NCBI RefSeq assembly: GCF_025997995.1
Contig: NZ_AP026683.1
Coordinates: forward strand, 496,501-560,500
DNA from: Sediminibacterium sp. TEGAF015
GTDB taxonomy: Bacteria; Bacteroidota; Bacteroidia; Chitinophagales; Chitinophagaceae
Length of the DNA stretch: 64,000 nt
Direction of reading: 5' to 3'
Every line of letters begins with the position of its first letter. The first letter of the stretch is position 1. Below the pieces are notes generated by a model. That model did no database searches. It worked only from the letters and a program-made list of their open reading frames with translations, and was not told the DNA's origin. Positions 16,493 to 24,572 of this stretch are shown here, piece after piece. The position numbers and the translations under genes are program-made.

Positions 16493-17476
16493 TTAACTGG
16501 CTAGAATTTTTACAATCTTTAACCAATCTTCCGAAATTTTTTGTTTTGCTTTAATTGCTAAATCTAGTGGGGTATAGTGTAGCTGGTTATTTAATATCCC
16601 AACCATTACATTGTTGGTGCCATTCAGTAAGCATTCAACTGCAGCAAATCCCATACGGCTCGCAATTAATCTGTCTAAGCAAGTAGGGGAGCCACCTCTT
16701 TGTATATGACCTAATATACATACCCTTGTATCTGCTTGAGGGAGTCTTTTTTTGATGATACTGGAAATTTCATTGGCGCCATATTTATCTCCTTCAGCAA
16801 CAACAATGATATTAACTAGTTTTTTTCTTTTTTCCTGCTCAGATAATGAACTTATTAAGGCCTCAATATCTGTTTCCGTTTCGGGAATCAGAATGTTTTC
16901 TGCACCAGTTGAAATACCGCTGTGCAAAGCAATATATCCGGCATCTCTTCCCATAACTTCTACTATGAAAAGCCTGTCGTGTGCATCAGCTGTATCTCTG
17001 ATTTTATCTATTGCACTCACAGCTGTATTAACAGCCGTATCAAACCCAATGGTAAAATCGCTTCCTGCAATATCTTTATCAATAGTCCCTGGCAAGCCTA
17101 TGCAAGGAATGTCAAATTCATTGCTGAATTTCTGAGCCCCTTTAAAGCTACCATCTCCGCCAATGATTACCAGACCATCAATCCCTCTTTTCTTTAGGTT
17201 CTCATAAGCAATTTTTCTGCCCGCATGTTCCATGAATTCCATAGAACGCGCTGTTTTTAATACAGTGCCTCCTCTTTGAATTATATTGGCAACCGACCTG
17301 GAGTTCATTGGAAAAATATCATCATCAATCATGCCACTGTAACCGCGCATGATGCCAAATACTTCCAATCCATGGTATAATCCGGTTCTTACTACTGCTC
17401 TAATGGCGGCATTCATGCCCGGGGCGTCTCCCCCTGATGTTAAAACTCCAATCTTACTGACTTTTTTATTGCCCAT
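16493..17476 (-). CDS. pfkA: ATP-dependent 6-phosphofructokinase
   Basis: Phosphorylates fructose 6-phosphate to fructose 1,6-bisphosphate. The motifs are GVLTSGGDAPGMNAAIRAVV, IIGGDGSFKGA, PGTIDKDIAGSDFTIGFDTA, VVEVMGRDAGY-type (here FIVEVMGRDAGYIAL) and GHIQRGGSPTCLDRLIASRMG. The glycine in GGDGS at the position that is aspartate in PPi-dependent enzymes points to ATP as donor. Both aspartates of TIDxD are kept, although the residue between is lysine rather than the common asparagine. Length 327 is typical of the bacterial type. It is the first gene of a pfkA-pyk unit, with a -7 box about 70 bases upstream. Confidence 0.95.
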   Translation of the reverse strand: MGNKKVSKIGVLTSGGDAPGMNAAIRAVVRTGLYHGLEVFGIMRGYSGMIDDDIFPMNSRSVANIIQRGGTVLKTARSMEFMEHAGRKIAYENLKKRGIDGLVIIGGDGSFKGAQKFSNEFDIPCIGLPGTIDKDIAGSDFTIGFDTAVNTAVSAIDKIRDTADAHDRLFIVEVMGRDAGYIALHSGISTGAENILIPETETDIEALISSLSEQEKRKKLVNIIVVAEGDKYGANEISSIIKKRLPQADTRVCILGHIQRGGSPTCLDRLIASRMGFAAVECLLNGTNNVMVGILNNQLHYTPLDLAIKAKQKISEDWLKIVKILAS

Positions 17477-17547
17477 GTTTTACAATCTCTGTTATAAATA
17501 GATCCGTTTATAAAACGTAAGTAATGTGTATACCTTACACGGAGTTT

Positions 17548-17555
17548 CAAAAATA
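17548..17555 (-). promoter_or_regulatory. -7 box of the pfkA-pyk unit
   Basis: On the reverse strand the sequence is TATTTTTG, matching TAnnTTTG, with a predicted leader of about 65 bases before pfkA. No good TTG sits at the -33 distance. Confidence 0.45.
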
Positions 17556-17614
17556 CGAATTTGAAGTCACATTGCCTTGTACTGTTCGTATTGGTTTTTT
17601 CGTAGCATTGTGTT

Positions 17615-18502
17615 ATGAAAGTAATGATTACTGGAGCTAATGGTTTTACAGGTCAGCATTTAGCTGTATTCCTTGCAGATCAAGGGTTTCCCATATTTGC
17701 AGTTTCACGTGGTTCTACACTTATGATAGCTCATTCAGGAATAAATTATCATACATGTGAACTAACAAATGTTAGTTCGGTGACGCAACTGGTTGAAGCC
17801 ATACAACCTGATTGGATTATTCATGTTGCAGCCATGAGTAAACCGGATGAGTGTGATTGCAAAAGAGAAGAATGTATAGCAAATAATGTAGAAGCAACCA
17901 TTCATTTGGGTGAAGCTGCGCTAAAAGTAAATGCAAGGTTTGTCTATTTTTCAACTGATTTTATTTTTGGAGAAAATGGTCCACACCAGGAAGATGACAC
18001 ACCAGATCCACTCAATTTTTATGGTGTTTCTAAGTGGCAGGCAGAGCAATGGGTTAGGAAGCATATTCCATCCGCCGTTATTGTAAGACCTGTTTTTATG
18101 TATGGTCCTCAACATTTGAATGGAAGGCCAAGTTTTATTCAATGGGTAGAACAACAACTACAGCAAGGTAAAACAATCAAGGTAGTGAATGATCAATTCC
18201 GAACACCTACTTATGTAATGGATATTTGTGTTGGAGTACAAACGATCATTACTGAGAATCATGCTGGAATTTTTCATCTGGCCGGTCCTGAAATAATTAC
18301 GCCTTACGAGATGGCCGTTCAGGTGGCAAAAGTTTTGTCACTAGACGAAAAACTGATTATACCTGTTGATAGCAGTACATTTCCAGAACCCGTAATCAGG
18401 GCTAAAAGATCAGGTTTGCAAATAGAAAAAGCAAAGTCAGTTTTAAATTATAAACCCCGCTCTTTTTCAGAGGGGGTTCGATTGTCATTTGTTGCCCAGT
18501 GA
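17615..18502 (+). CDS. NAD(P)-dependent sugar epimerase/reductase, RmlD-like
   Basis: This 295-residue extended short-chain dehydrogenase has the nucleotide-binding ITGANGFTGQHL at the N-terminus, the HVAAMSKPDECDCKREEC region, FSTDFIFGENGPH and the catalytic FYGVSKWQAEQWV (Tyr-x3-Lys). This combination is that of dTDP-4-dehydrorhamnose reductase (RmlD) relatives. The usual rml partners are not nearby, so a rhamnose role is not supported and the substrate is unknown. It is a single gene: pfkA is divergent on the left, and CtlX is convergent on the right. A weak box (TAGCATTG, 17603-17610) ends four bases before the ATG. Confidence 0.8.
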   Translation: MKVMITGANGFTGQHLAVFLADQGFPIFAVSRGSTLMIAHSGINYHTCELTNVSSVTQLVEAIQPDWIIHVAAMSKPDECDCKREECIANNVEATIHLGEAALKVNARFVYFSTDFIFGENGPHQEDDTPDPLNFYGVSKWQAEQWVRKHIPSAVIVRPVFMYGPQHLNGRPSFIQWVEQQLQQGKTIKVVNDQFRTPTYVMDICVGVQTIITENHAGIFHLAGPEIITPYEMAVQVAKVLSLDEKLIIPVDSSTFPEPVIRAKRSGLQIEKAKSVLNYKPRSFSEGVRLSFVAQ

Positions 18503-18551
18503 CGTTTTTTTGAATTCAAAAAGTCTTAGGGATTTTACCCTGAACTTGCTA

Positions 18552-19463
18552 TTATTTCAGCGGAAGAAAAATCTCAGCCATCATGCATCGGGCACTACCG
18601 CCTCCATTGGTTTCAATGGTTTTGATATCGCTGTGAATAATGGTGTTGTATTGTTCAATTTCATTTATTTGAGTAGTATCAAGTGCCTGGTATGCCTGGC
18701 TAGACATCACCAGAAAACGCTGGCCTTTTGCATTGTGCACCTGAAGCATATTGCCGGCAAAATGATTCATTTGATTGAAACTGATTTCAATGATTTTTTT
18801 CTTAGTCCCCAGAATTTCCGCTACAACTTTGTCTTGTTCCTGAGCATCTTTGATTGATTCCAAACAAATGATTACGTATTCATCTGCCACGCACATCATT
18901 ACATTGGTATGATAAATGGGGGCTCCTGCAATATCAACTGAAGTAAATGCTACAGGCTTGTAATTCATTCGAACACAGAATTGTTCTAAGACACTAGTAT
19001 GTGTTCTGGGAGATAAACATGCATATGCGATTCTGTTTTCTCTATCTAGTACCATGCTTCCTGTACCTTCCAGAAATTGTTCCTTTTCTTCATTGGCTGT
19101 AAAATCAAGGGTTTCCACTACTTTGAATTTTTCAGCTATGGCAGACAAAACGGTGGCCTTTCGTTCTTTTCTTCTGTTCAATGCAAACATGGGATACAAA
19201 CAAATACTTCCATCATCATGAAAGGATATCCAGTTGTTGGGAAATACAGAATCCGGGGTGTAAGGGTCAGGCGTATCTTCTACAACTGTAACATCAATTT
19301 CATTTGCTTTTAGTTTCTCAATAAATGTTTCAAATTCTATGCTGGCTTTTTCCTGAATATTTTTTTCTTCAGACGGCGTTTGAAAACTATTGTTCACAGC
19401 TGTTTCAGCATTAAAGCTAAAATTCACCGGTTTAATCATTAAAAGATGACTCGTGTGTTGCAT
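18552..19463 (-). CDS. ctlX: CtlX-like citrulline hydrolase/amidinotransferase-superfamily protein
   Basis: The protein shows guanidino-modifying-enzyme features: NFSFNAETAVNN near the start, DTPDPYTPDSVFPNNWISF with the acidic residues, GTGSMVLDRENRIAYACLSPR, YHTNVMMCVAD with the catalytic histidine, and NGGGSARCMMAEIFLP with the catalytic cysteine. This is the pattern of the CtlX group, linked to citrulline use. The ATG at 19463 is chosen because it begins two bases after the stop of the upstream ADI-like gene; a longer in-frame form would overlap that gene. About 303 residues. The pair is very likely an operon. CtlX function is from family knowledge, not shown here. Confidence 0.8.
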   Translation of the reverse strand: MQHTSHLLMIKPVNFSFNAETAVNNSFQTPSEEKNIQEKASIEFETFIEKLKANEIDVTVVEDTPDPYTPDSVFPNNWISFHDDGSICLYPMFALNRRKERKATVLSAIAEKFKVVETLDFTANEEKEQFLEGTGSMVLDRENRIAYACLSPRTHTSVLEQFCVRMNYKPVAFTSVDIAGAPIYHTNVMMCVADEYVIICLESIKDAQEQDKVVAEILGTKKKIIEISFNQMNHFAGNMLQVHNAKGQRFLVMSSQAYQALDTTQINEIEQYNTIIHSDIKTIETNGGGSARCMMAEIFLPLK

Positions 19464-19465
19464 AA

Positions 19466-20899
19466 TTACAATTTTAAGGGTTCTCTCCACAATGGCATAC
19501 TCATACAATGAAATCCTCCGCGTGCACGGGATAATTCGGCAGAAGGCATTAAAATAAAAGTATCTTTAATCTGATCTGTCGTTATGCTTCCAGTTTCTAA
19601 TAGACGCAATAGTTCTTTTACACCAATGATGGTAAATCCAGCATTCTTGAATGCTTCCGTTGTCTTATCGTTTCTGTCATAGCCTAATACAACTCCCTCC
19701 TTTAGTGCAAGTAAATTACAGGAGTCTGTCCATTGCTCTCTTGCGCTGTAGGGAAACTCATTATTGCCTGAGAAAATTATCTGTACCTCTTCCTTGCATT
19801 GTAAGTCTACTTTGCTGATATCAATCAAAAGGTCTTCCAGGCTTTCAAAGGAGATAGGTTCCTCTGGTTTGCTTCTATGAAACTGCAGGATTTTGATTTT
19901 TTCTTCTTTTTTAATTTCCAGTATTCTTTCAACAGCAGTCTCATCTTCGTGTTTAACGGCTTTTCTAGAAAAATTTCCCAGCATCACCCATACATTTCTT
20001 TTGACCTGCGTAAAAACAGTATCTATATGCATATAGTCTCGCTTCTTAGGGATTTTTACAATGGTAACTTTTTCCATTAGTCCCATTTCAAAAAGTGTCT
20101 GGGTAATTTTAACTGCTGCTTCTGAAGAGGTACGCTCACTTACGCCCACCAGGATATGATTCTCACTTACTACCATGATGTCTCCGCCTTCAAGCGTTAT
20201 CTTTCTTTCGTCGTCTTCTTTTGGTAGTAAAAAACTATGATGTGAGTCGGAAAGTTCAATGATTTTTCCAGTGAACTCTGCAAAAAGGGGATGATTAAAG
20301 AAAATATATTTAGCCAGTAATGCCTCTCTGGTTCTTGCTTTTTTGGCAGGTTTATTCAATAGAACATAATCTTTGATAGTAATACCTAGATCTCGTGTGA
20401 AAATAAAATTGGGAATGGGGGCAAACAGTAATTGCATGCTGGTAGTTGTGCCTGAAATTAATGTCTTTGCAAGTTCATTAGGCTCATAAGTCAGCAGTTC
20501 ATTTTGCATTTGATAGGTACAACCTTCAATTGCACAGATGGATGATACCAATTGCGTTTTAATTGCTTCATTCTGTAATAAGTCCGCTAACAGCCATTGT
20601 AATTCTATTACTTTATCAGATCTGTAAAAATGGGGATGTTCGGGTTTGTAAAAAGCCCTGTTTTCAGTCTCGGAATCTATATATGCCAATTTGCCTTTTA
20701 TCTTTTCTGGATCCAGAAAGTATAGCAATATTTTGGTGTAATAGTCGTATTCGTCTTTTCGTATAGTGTCTAGATGTACAATGTCTTCAAATAGCCAGTC
20801 TTGTGCTTTGGATGGCACTACTTTTCCCAGACCACTGTCCGGGCTATGTACCAATAATCTTCTTAAGGTTCCAATTTCTGATGTTACGGAAACTTTCAT
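19466..20899 (-). CDS. Arginine deiminase-family protein
   Basis: The N-terminus VTSEIGTLRRLLVHSPDSGL followed by LFEDIVHLDTIRKDEYDYY is characteristic of arginine deiminase. Further motifs are NFIFTRDLGITI, LEGGDIMVVSENHILVGVSE, DYMHIDTVFTQV with the catalytic histidine, and ARGGFHCMSMPLWRE with the catalytic cysteine. Arginine deiminase turns arginine into citrulline and ammonia. At 477 residues it is about 70 longer than the classical enzyme; an insert at roughly residues 75-155 accounts for this, so the substrate may differ. No arcB or arcC is nearby, which argues against the usual ATP-yielding pathway. The following gene, CtlX-like, could act on the citrulline. Confidence 0.85.
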   Translation of the reverse strand: MKVSVTSEIGTLRRLLVHSPDSGLGKVVPSKAQDWLFEDIVHLDTIRKDEYDYYTKILLYFLDPEKIKGKLAYIDSETENRAFYKPEHPHFYRSDKVIELQWLLADLLQNEAIKTQLVSSICAIEGCTYQMQNELLTYEPNELAKTLISGTTTSMQLLFAPIPNFIFTRDLGITIKDYVLLNKPAKKARTREALLAKYIFFNHPLFAEFTGKIIELSDSHHSFLLPKEDDERKITLEGGDIMVVSENHILVGVSERTSSEAAVKITQTLFEMGLMEKVTIVKIPKKRDYMHIDTVFTQVKRNVWVMLGNFSRKAVKHEDETAVERILEIKKEEKIKILQFHRSKPEEPISFESLEDLLIDISKVDLQCKEEVQIIFSGNNEFPYSAREQWTDSCNLLALKEGVVLGYDRNDKTTEAFKNAGFTIIGVKELLRLLETGSITTDQIKDTFILMPSAELSRARGGFHCMSMPLWREPLKL

Positions 20900-21090
20900 A
20901 ATAATTTATTTTAGGCATATGCATGGCATACGCGTTAATTACAATTGAGTAAAATAATGGGAAGTAATGCTAATTCTAAAGATACTATGAAGCAACGTCA
21001 GTGATCGGGCATGGGGTTTAATCCATGGTACATCCAAGCAAAATGCGCTGTTAAAAAAGATATGGTTGTACAATGATTCACAGATTGAAA

Positions 21091-21777
21091 TTACAATTTT
21101 ATTTCAAACGGCAATTTTCCCTTCAATGTACCAGTAGATTTTACAGGTCGGAAGCGAACAAACATGTCTTCGCTGTACCATTTTTCCTGATAGGTTTTCT
21201 TAATAACAGAGGCATGCTCCTGCATTTTGTAGGCAAATTCCTTCATGGAAGCTTTCGATTCCCAAATACTGAATGTTGCCTGCTTTATCCAGGGAACTTC
21301 TCCAATTCCAATTGAGATAATGAACCCTTTAGTACCTGCCATTTGATTGGCGATGGCATCAACATGCGACCAGAATCGGCCCAACTGCGATATTCTGATG
21401 GTAGCTCTTGTAAGCACACAGATAGGTCCTTCATAGGTGGTTTGCTTGGGTAAATTGCCAAATACTGCTTTTTGATCCCAGGTTCCGTGTCCTTCAATGG
21501 GTTCTAACTCCAGTTCCCATATTTCACAACCAAAAAAACGCCACCAATTGGTAATCATTTTAGGTGTTTGCATGTCATCCGCTTCAGTAGCCAGCAATAA
21601 AGCCCATTGGCGTAAATCAGGCGTTTTGTCAAAACTTCCATTCTTTCCACAGCCCATTAATTTATAAAAGGAAATTTTTTTGTTCAGCCATAGGGGTAGA
21701 CGGAATATTGCCATTGATAGAAACCCTGCCCAACCCATTAATGCCGGGTACCTCACAATATGTAAAGTTGCAATCAT
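21091..21777 (-). CDS. CrtA-like (spheroidene monooxygenase family) protein
   Basis: The start ATLHIVRYPALMGWAGFLSM, then FYKLMGCGKNGSFD, RQWALLLATE, CVLTRATIRISQLGRFWSHV, ATFSIWESKASMKEFAYKMQ and EKWYSEDMFVRFRPV follow the layout of CrtA, a heme enzyme that oxygenates carotenoids in purple bacteria. The ATG at 21777 is preferred over a TTG at 21801 because it fits the family start. About 228 residues. No other carotenoid gene is within view, so a role in carotenoid modification is only possible; many Bacteroidota carry this family without a known substrate. It is divergent from hutI with about 26 bases between the two start codons. Confidence 0.7.
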   Translation of the reverse strand: MIATLHIVRYPALMGWAGFLSMAIFRLPLWLNKKISFYKLMGCGKNGSFDKTPDLRQWALLLATEADDMQTPKMITNWWRFFGCEIWELELEPIEGHGTWDQKAVFGNLPKQTTYEGPICVLTRATIRISQLGRFWSHVDAIANQMAGTKGFIISIGIGEVPWIKQATFSIWESKASMKEFAYKMQEHASVIKKTYQEKWYSEDMFVRFRPVKSTGTLKGKLPFEIKL

Positions 21778-21799
21778 ACAGTAAATTAAACTAAATTTC
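21768..21799 (+). promoter_or_regulatory. Probable hutI promoter
   Basis: TTG at 21768-21770, 21 bases, then TAAATTTC at 21792-21799 (one mismatch to TAnnTTTG). The predicted transcript start falls at or next to the hutI ATG (21804). Confidence 0.45.
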
Positions 21800-21803
21800 A
21801 ATC

Positions 21804-23039
21804 ATGAAATCGATTGTGCATCATATTCAACTGCTGGTTAACACCAGAATGCATACAAATGTTTTACGCGGTTCCGAACTGGCTTTACTGCCAACAATAG
21901 CAGATGCTTATCTGATTATTGAGAATGGAATAATACTTCGTTACGGCCACATGCAAGATTTAAATAGGGAAGAGCAGGCTGATGAATGGATAGACGCAAC
22001 GGGCGCAATGGTAATGCCCGCCTGGTGTGACAGTCACACACATTTGGTTTTTGCAGAAACAAGGGAATCAGAATTTGTAGATAAGATAAAGGGGTTGAGT
22101 TACGAAGCCATTGCTACAAAGGGAGGGGGGATATTGAATTCTGCCCGCAAGTTGGCGAATTGTAGTGAAGAGGAGTTGTTTGATAGGGCCATGATCCGCT
22201 TACATTCCCTTATGCAATTAGGTACTGGTGCTATAGAAATTAAAAGTGGATATGGCTTGAATACCGAACAGGAATTGAAAATGTTAAGGGTTATTCAGCG
22301 CATAAAATCAGCTGCACCAATTCCGGTTAAAGCAAGTTTTCTGGGGGCACATACTTATCCGCTGGCTTATAAAGAGAATCACGAAGGCTATATTGATGAA
22401 ATTATCAATGAAATGTTGCCTCTAATTGCCAAAGAAAAACTGGCAGACTATATTGACGTTTTTTGTGAACAGGGATTTTTTAATGTGGAAGAAACAGAAA
22501 GGATTTGTAAAGCAGGTATTGCATTGGGATTAAAACCTAAAATACATGCGAACCAGCTGCATGCGTCCGGAGGTGTTCAGTTAGGAGTAGGTTTACAAGC
22601 AGTATCAGTGGATCATCTGGAAACGATGGATGCGGACGCCATAAAAGCATTGAGCAATTCAAATACTATTGGAACACTGCTGCCAACTGCTGCGTTCTTT
22701 CTAAGAATGCCTTTTCAGCCTGCCAGAACTTTGCTGGAAGCCAATGCAGCTATTGCACTGGCGTCAGACTATAATCCCGGCTCTAGCCCAAGTGGTAATA
22801 TGAATTTTGTGGTATCCCTAAGTTGTATTCAAATGCGCATGCTTCCGGAAGAAGCTATCAATGCGGCAACACTTAATGGGGCATACGCCATGGAACTGGG
22901 GGAGGAACTCGGAAGTATTACACCCGGTAAAAGAGCCAATCTGATTTTTATGAAGCAAGTTCCTTCGCTTGCTTATATTCCTTATTCTTTTGGGAACAAT
23001 CTAATTGACAAAGTGATGATCAATGGTCATTTTATTTAG
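21804..23039 (+). CDS. hutI: Imidazolonepropionase
   Basis: Hydrolyses 4-imidazolone-5-propanoate to N-formimidoyl-glutamate in histidine breakdown. The amidohydrolase motifs are present: PAWCDSHTHLVFAETRESEF with the HxH metal site, ATKGGGILNSARKL, EIKSGYGLNTEQELKML, AHTYPLAY, KIHANQLHASGGVQL, DHLETM and LASDYNPGSSPSGNM with the catalytic aspartate. At 411 residues it is the usual length. It is followed by hutG after 40 bases. Genes for histidase (hutH) and urocanase (hutU) are not in the window, so the pathway is split. Its start lies next to a weak promoter, and the CrtA-like gene is divergent. Confidence 0.95.
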   Translation: MKSIVHHIQLLVNTRMHTNVLRGSELALLPTIADAYLIIENGIILRYGHMQDLNREEQADEWIDATGAMVMPAWCDSHTHLVFAETRESEFVDKIKGLSYEAIATKGGGILNSARKLANCSEEELFDRAMIRLHSLMQLGTGAIEIKSGYGLNTEQELKMLRVIQRIKSAAPIPVKASFLGAHTYPLAYKENHEGYIDEIINEMLPLIAKEKLADYIDVFCEQGFFNVEETERICKAGIALGLKPKIHANQLHASGGVQLGVGLQAVSVDHLETMDADAIKALSNSNTIGTLLPTAAFFLRMPFQPARTLLEANAAIALASDYNPGSSPSGNMNFVVSLSCIQMRMLPEEAINAATLNGAYAMELGEELGSITPGKRANLIFMKQVPSLAYIPYSFGNNLIDKVMINGHFI

Positions 23040-23079
23040 TTATATTTAAGTAAATAATTCTTCAATAAACCTCTCGGGT

Positions 23080-24132
23080 ATGCAACACTTTCGTTTCTAT
23101 AACAAACAGGATATACTCTCAATAACCCGCATCCGTCGTTTTGAAACCAAGCTGGGTGAGCGAGTTCAGGCCATTACCAATCCTGCCAATCTGGAAGAAA
23201 GTTTACGGGCCAGTTCAGCTGATTATATTGTTTTGGGCATCCCTGAAGATATTGGCGTAAAAGCTAACGGGGGGATTGGGGGAACCGACAGTGCATGGTT
23301 GTCTTTTTTGCACGCATTTTTGAACATTCAGAGTAACGATTTTCTGGAAGGAAGTAATATCCTTTTACTGGGACATTTTGATTTTTCTTCACTTGCAAAT
23401 GTAATTGATCAAAATGCTTTGAACTCTGAAGAAAAAATGGAAGCCTATCGTCATGCAGTGAATGCTATTGACGATGCGGTGGAGCAAATTATTCATATTA
23501 TTACGCAGAACAAAAAGATACCTATTGTTATTGGAGGAGGGCATAATAATGCTTATCCATGTATCAAAGGCGCTGCCAAAGGGTTTTATAAAGCAGGCGT
23601 AATACCAATTGCTCAAATTAATGCGGTTAATTTAGATGCACATGCCGATTTCAGACCCATGGAAGGTAGACATAGTGGGAATGGGTTTACTTATGCTGAA
23701 GAAGATGGTTATTTAGAAAAGTATTGTGTTATTGGCATACATGAAAATTATATTCCTCAGAATGTATGGATGGATATGGTAAACAATCCTTTTATAGATT
23801 GCATTACTTACGAAGATATTTTCATTCATGAAAAACGAACCTTTCTACAGGCAGTTGCGCATGCCACATCTTTTACGGATGATACACTTTGTGGAATTGA
23901 ATTGGATTTGGATGCAATTGCAGGTGTATTATCCAGTGCTCAATCCAAAGTAGGTATCAGCCCGGTTCAGGCCAGGCAGTTTATTCAATATGCAGCGGCA
24001 GATACTAAAGCTGCTTATTTGCATATATCAGAGGGTGCAGTACAATTAACCAATGGAGAGAAAGATCCAGGTACAGGAAAATTAATTAGTTATTTGGTCA
24101 GCGATTTCATAAAAGGCCAGCTGATATATTAA
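23080..24132 (+). CDS. hutG: Formimidoylglutamase (arginase family)
   Basis: Splits N-formimidoyl-glutamate into glutamate and formamide. The ureohydrolase manganese ligands are visible as PIVIGGGHNNAYPCIKG, NLDAHADFRPMEGRHSGNGF and GIELDLDAIAGV. This set, with GGGHNN in place of the GGDHS common in arginases, is typical of HutG. At 350 residues it is a little longer than the enterobacterial form, because of an extended N-terminus. It is downstream of hutI in the same direction. The 180 bases that follow contain a new promoter for the small gene at 24313, so the hut transcript probably ends nearby, although no clear hairpin was seen. Confidence 0.9.
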   Translation: MQHFRFYNKQDILSITRIRRFETKLGERVQAITNPANLEESLRASSADYIVLGIPEDIGVKANGGIGGTDSAWLSFLHAFLNIQSNDFLEGSNILLLGHFDFSSLANVIDQNALNSEEKMEAYRHAVNAIDDAVEQIIHIITQNKKIPIVIGGGHNNAYPCIKGAAKGFYKAGVIPIAQINAVNLDAHADFRPMEGRHSGNGFTYAEEDGYLEKYCVIGIHENYIPQNVWMDMVNNPFIDCITYEDIFIHEKRTFLQAVAHATSFTDDTLCGIELDLDAIAGVLSSAQSKVGISPVQARQFIQYAAADTKAAYLHISEGAVQLTNGEKDPGTGKLISYLVSDFIKGQLIY

Positions 24133-24175
24133 CTTTTATTTTACAGTTTAATTTTTCTACTAACGCTTTACGTCG

Positions 24176-24183
24176 TACTTTTG
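24176..24183 (+). promoter_or_regulatory. -7 box of the 67-residue protein gene
   Basis: TACTTTTG fits TAnnTTTG and is followed by CGGCGC. The predicted start near 24189 gives a leader of about 124 bases before the ATG at 24313. Confidence 0.55.
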
Positions 24184-24200
24184 CGGCGCAATTGAGCAGT

Positions 24201-24268
24201 TTTTTATCAGTATTTCACAGGTAGACTAATAGAAGGCCATTCTATTTCAGGGTTTTTATCAGAATTTC
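24201..24268 (+). repeat. Imperfect 16-base direct repeat in a leader
   Basis: TTTTTATCAGTATTTC (24201-24216) and TTTTTATCAGAATTTC (24253-24268) match at 15 of 16 bases and lie 52 bases apart. Both are inside the predicted leader of the 67-residue protein gene. A regulator or RNA role is possible, chance is also possible in this AT-rich stretch. Confidence 0.5.
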
Positions 24269-24312
24269 TTACCCGGCTCAACAACATTTGTAAAAAATAA
24301 AATAGTAATACA

Positions 24313-24516
24313 ATGAAAGGCGAAGTTATGCCTTCTATCGTGCAGATAGATAAGGCGCATTTTAATGATTTAGTACAAGAAGTAAAAGAAACGTTGGCAA
24401 CTGAAATGTTTGTTCAAAACAGAGAAGAAAAGAAAAAAGCATTTCGTGCAGTTGATTTGTGGAAAATCCACAGAGAAATGAAATCTGCCAATAGAAATTT
24501 CAAGTCTCAGTTTTAA
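24313..24516 (+). CDS. Small basic protein of unknown function (67 residues)
   Basis: I do not recognise this family. The protein has no signal peptide or membrane segment. Its N-terminal half is mildly acidic and helical (FNDLVQEVKETLATEMFVQN); the C-terminal half is strongly basic (REEKKKAFRAVDLWKIHREM, then SANRNFKSQF), as in small nucleic-acid-binding or ribosome-associated proteins. It has its own -7 box, a leader of about 124 bases and a strong terminator, so it seems to be a single-gene transcript made in quantity. A second ATG at 24328 is possible. Coding status is supported by this arrangement and by its amino acid make-up. Confidence 0.7.
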   Translation: MKGEVMPSIVQIDKAHFNDLVQEVKETLATEMFVQNREEKKKAFRAVDLWKIHREMKSANRNFKSQF

Positions 24517-24533
24517 TTTCTGACTAATGGTTT

Positions 24534-24572
24534 AGTTCCCGCACATCGACTCAATGTGTCGGGAACTTTTTA
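24534..24572 (+). terminator. Rho-independent terminator after the 67-residue protein gene
   Basis: AGTTCCCGCACAT pairs with ATGTGTCGGGAACT (one bulged T) and is followed by TTTTTATTTT. The T tract is on the forward strand only. Its tail overlaps the stop codon of the convergent GH20 gene. Confidence 0.85.
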
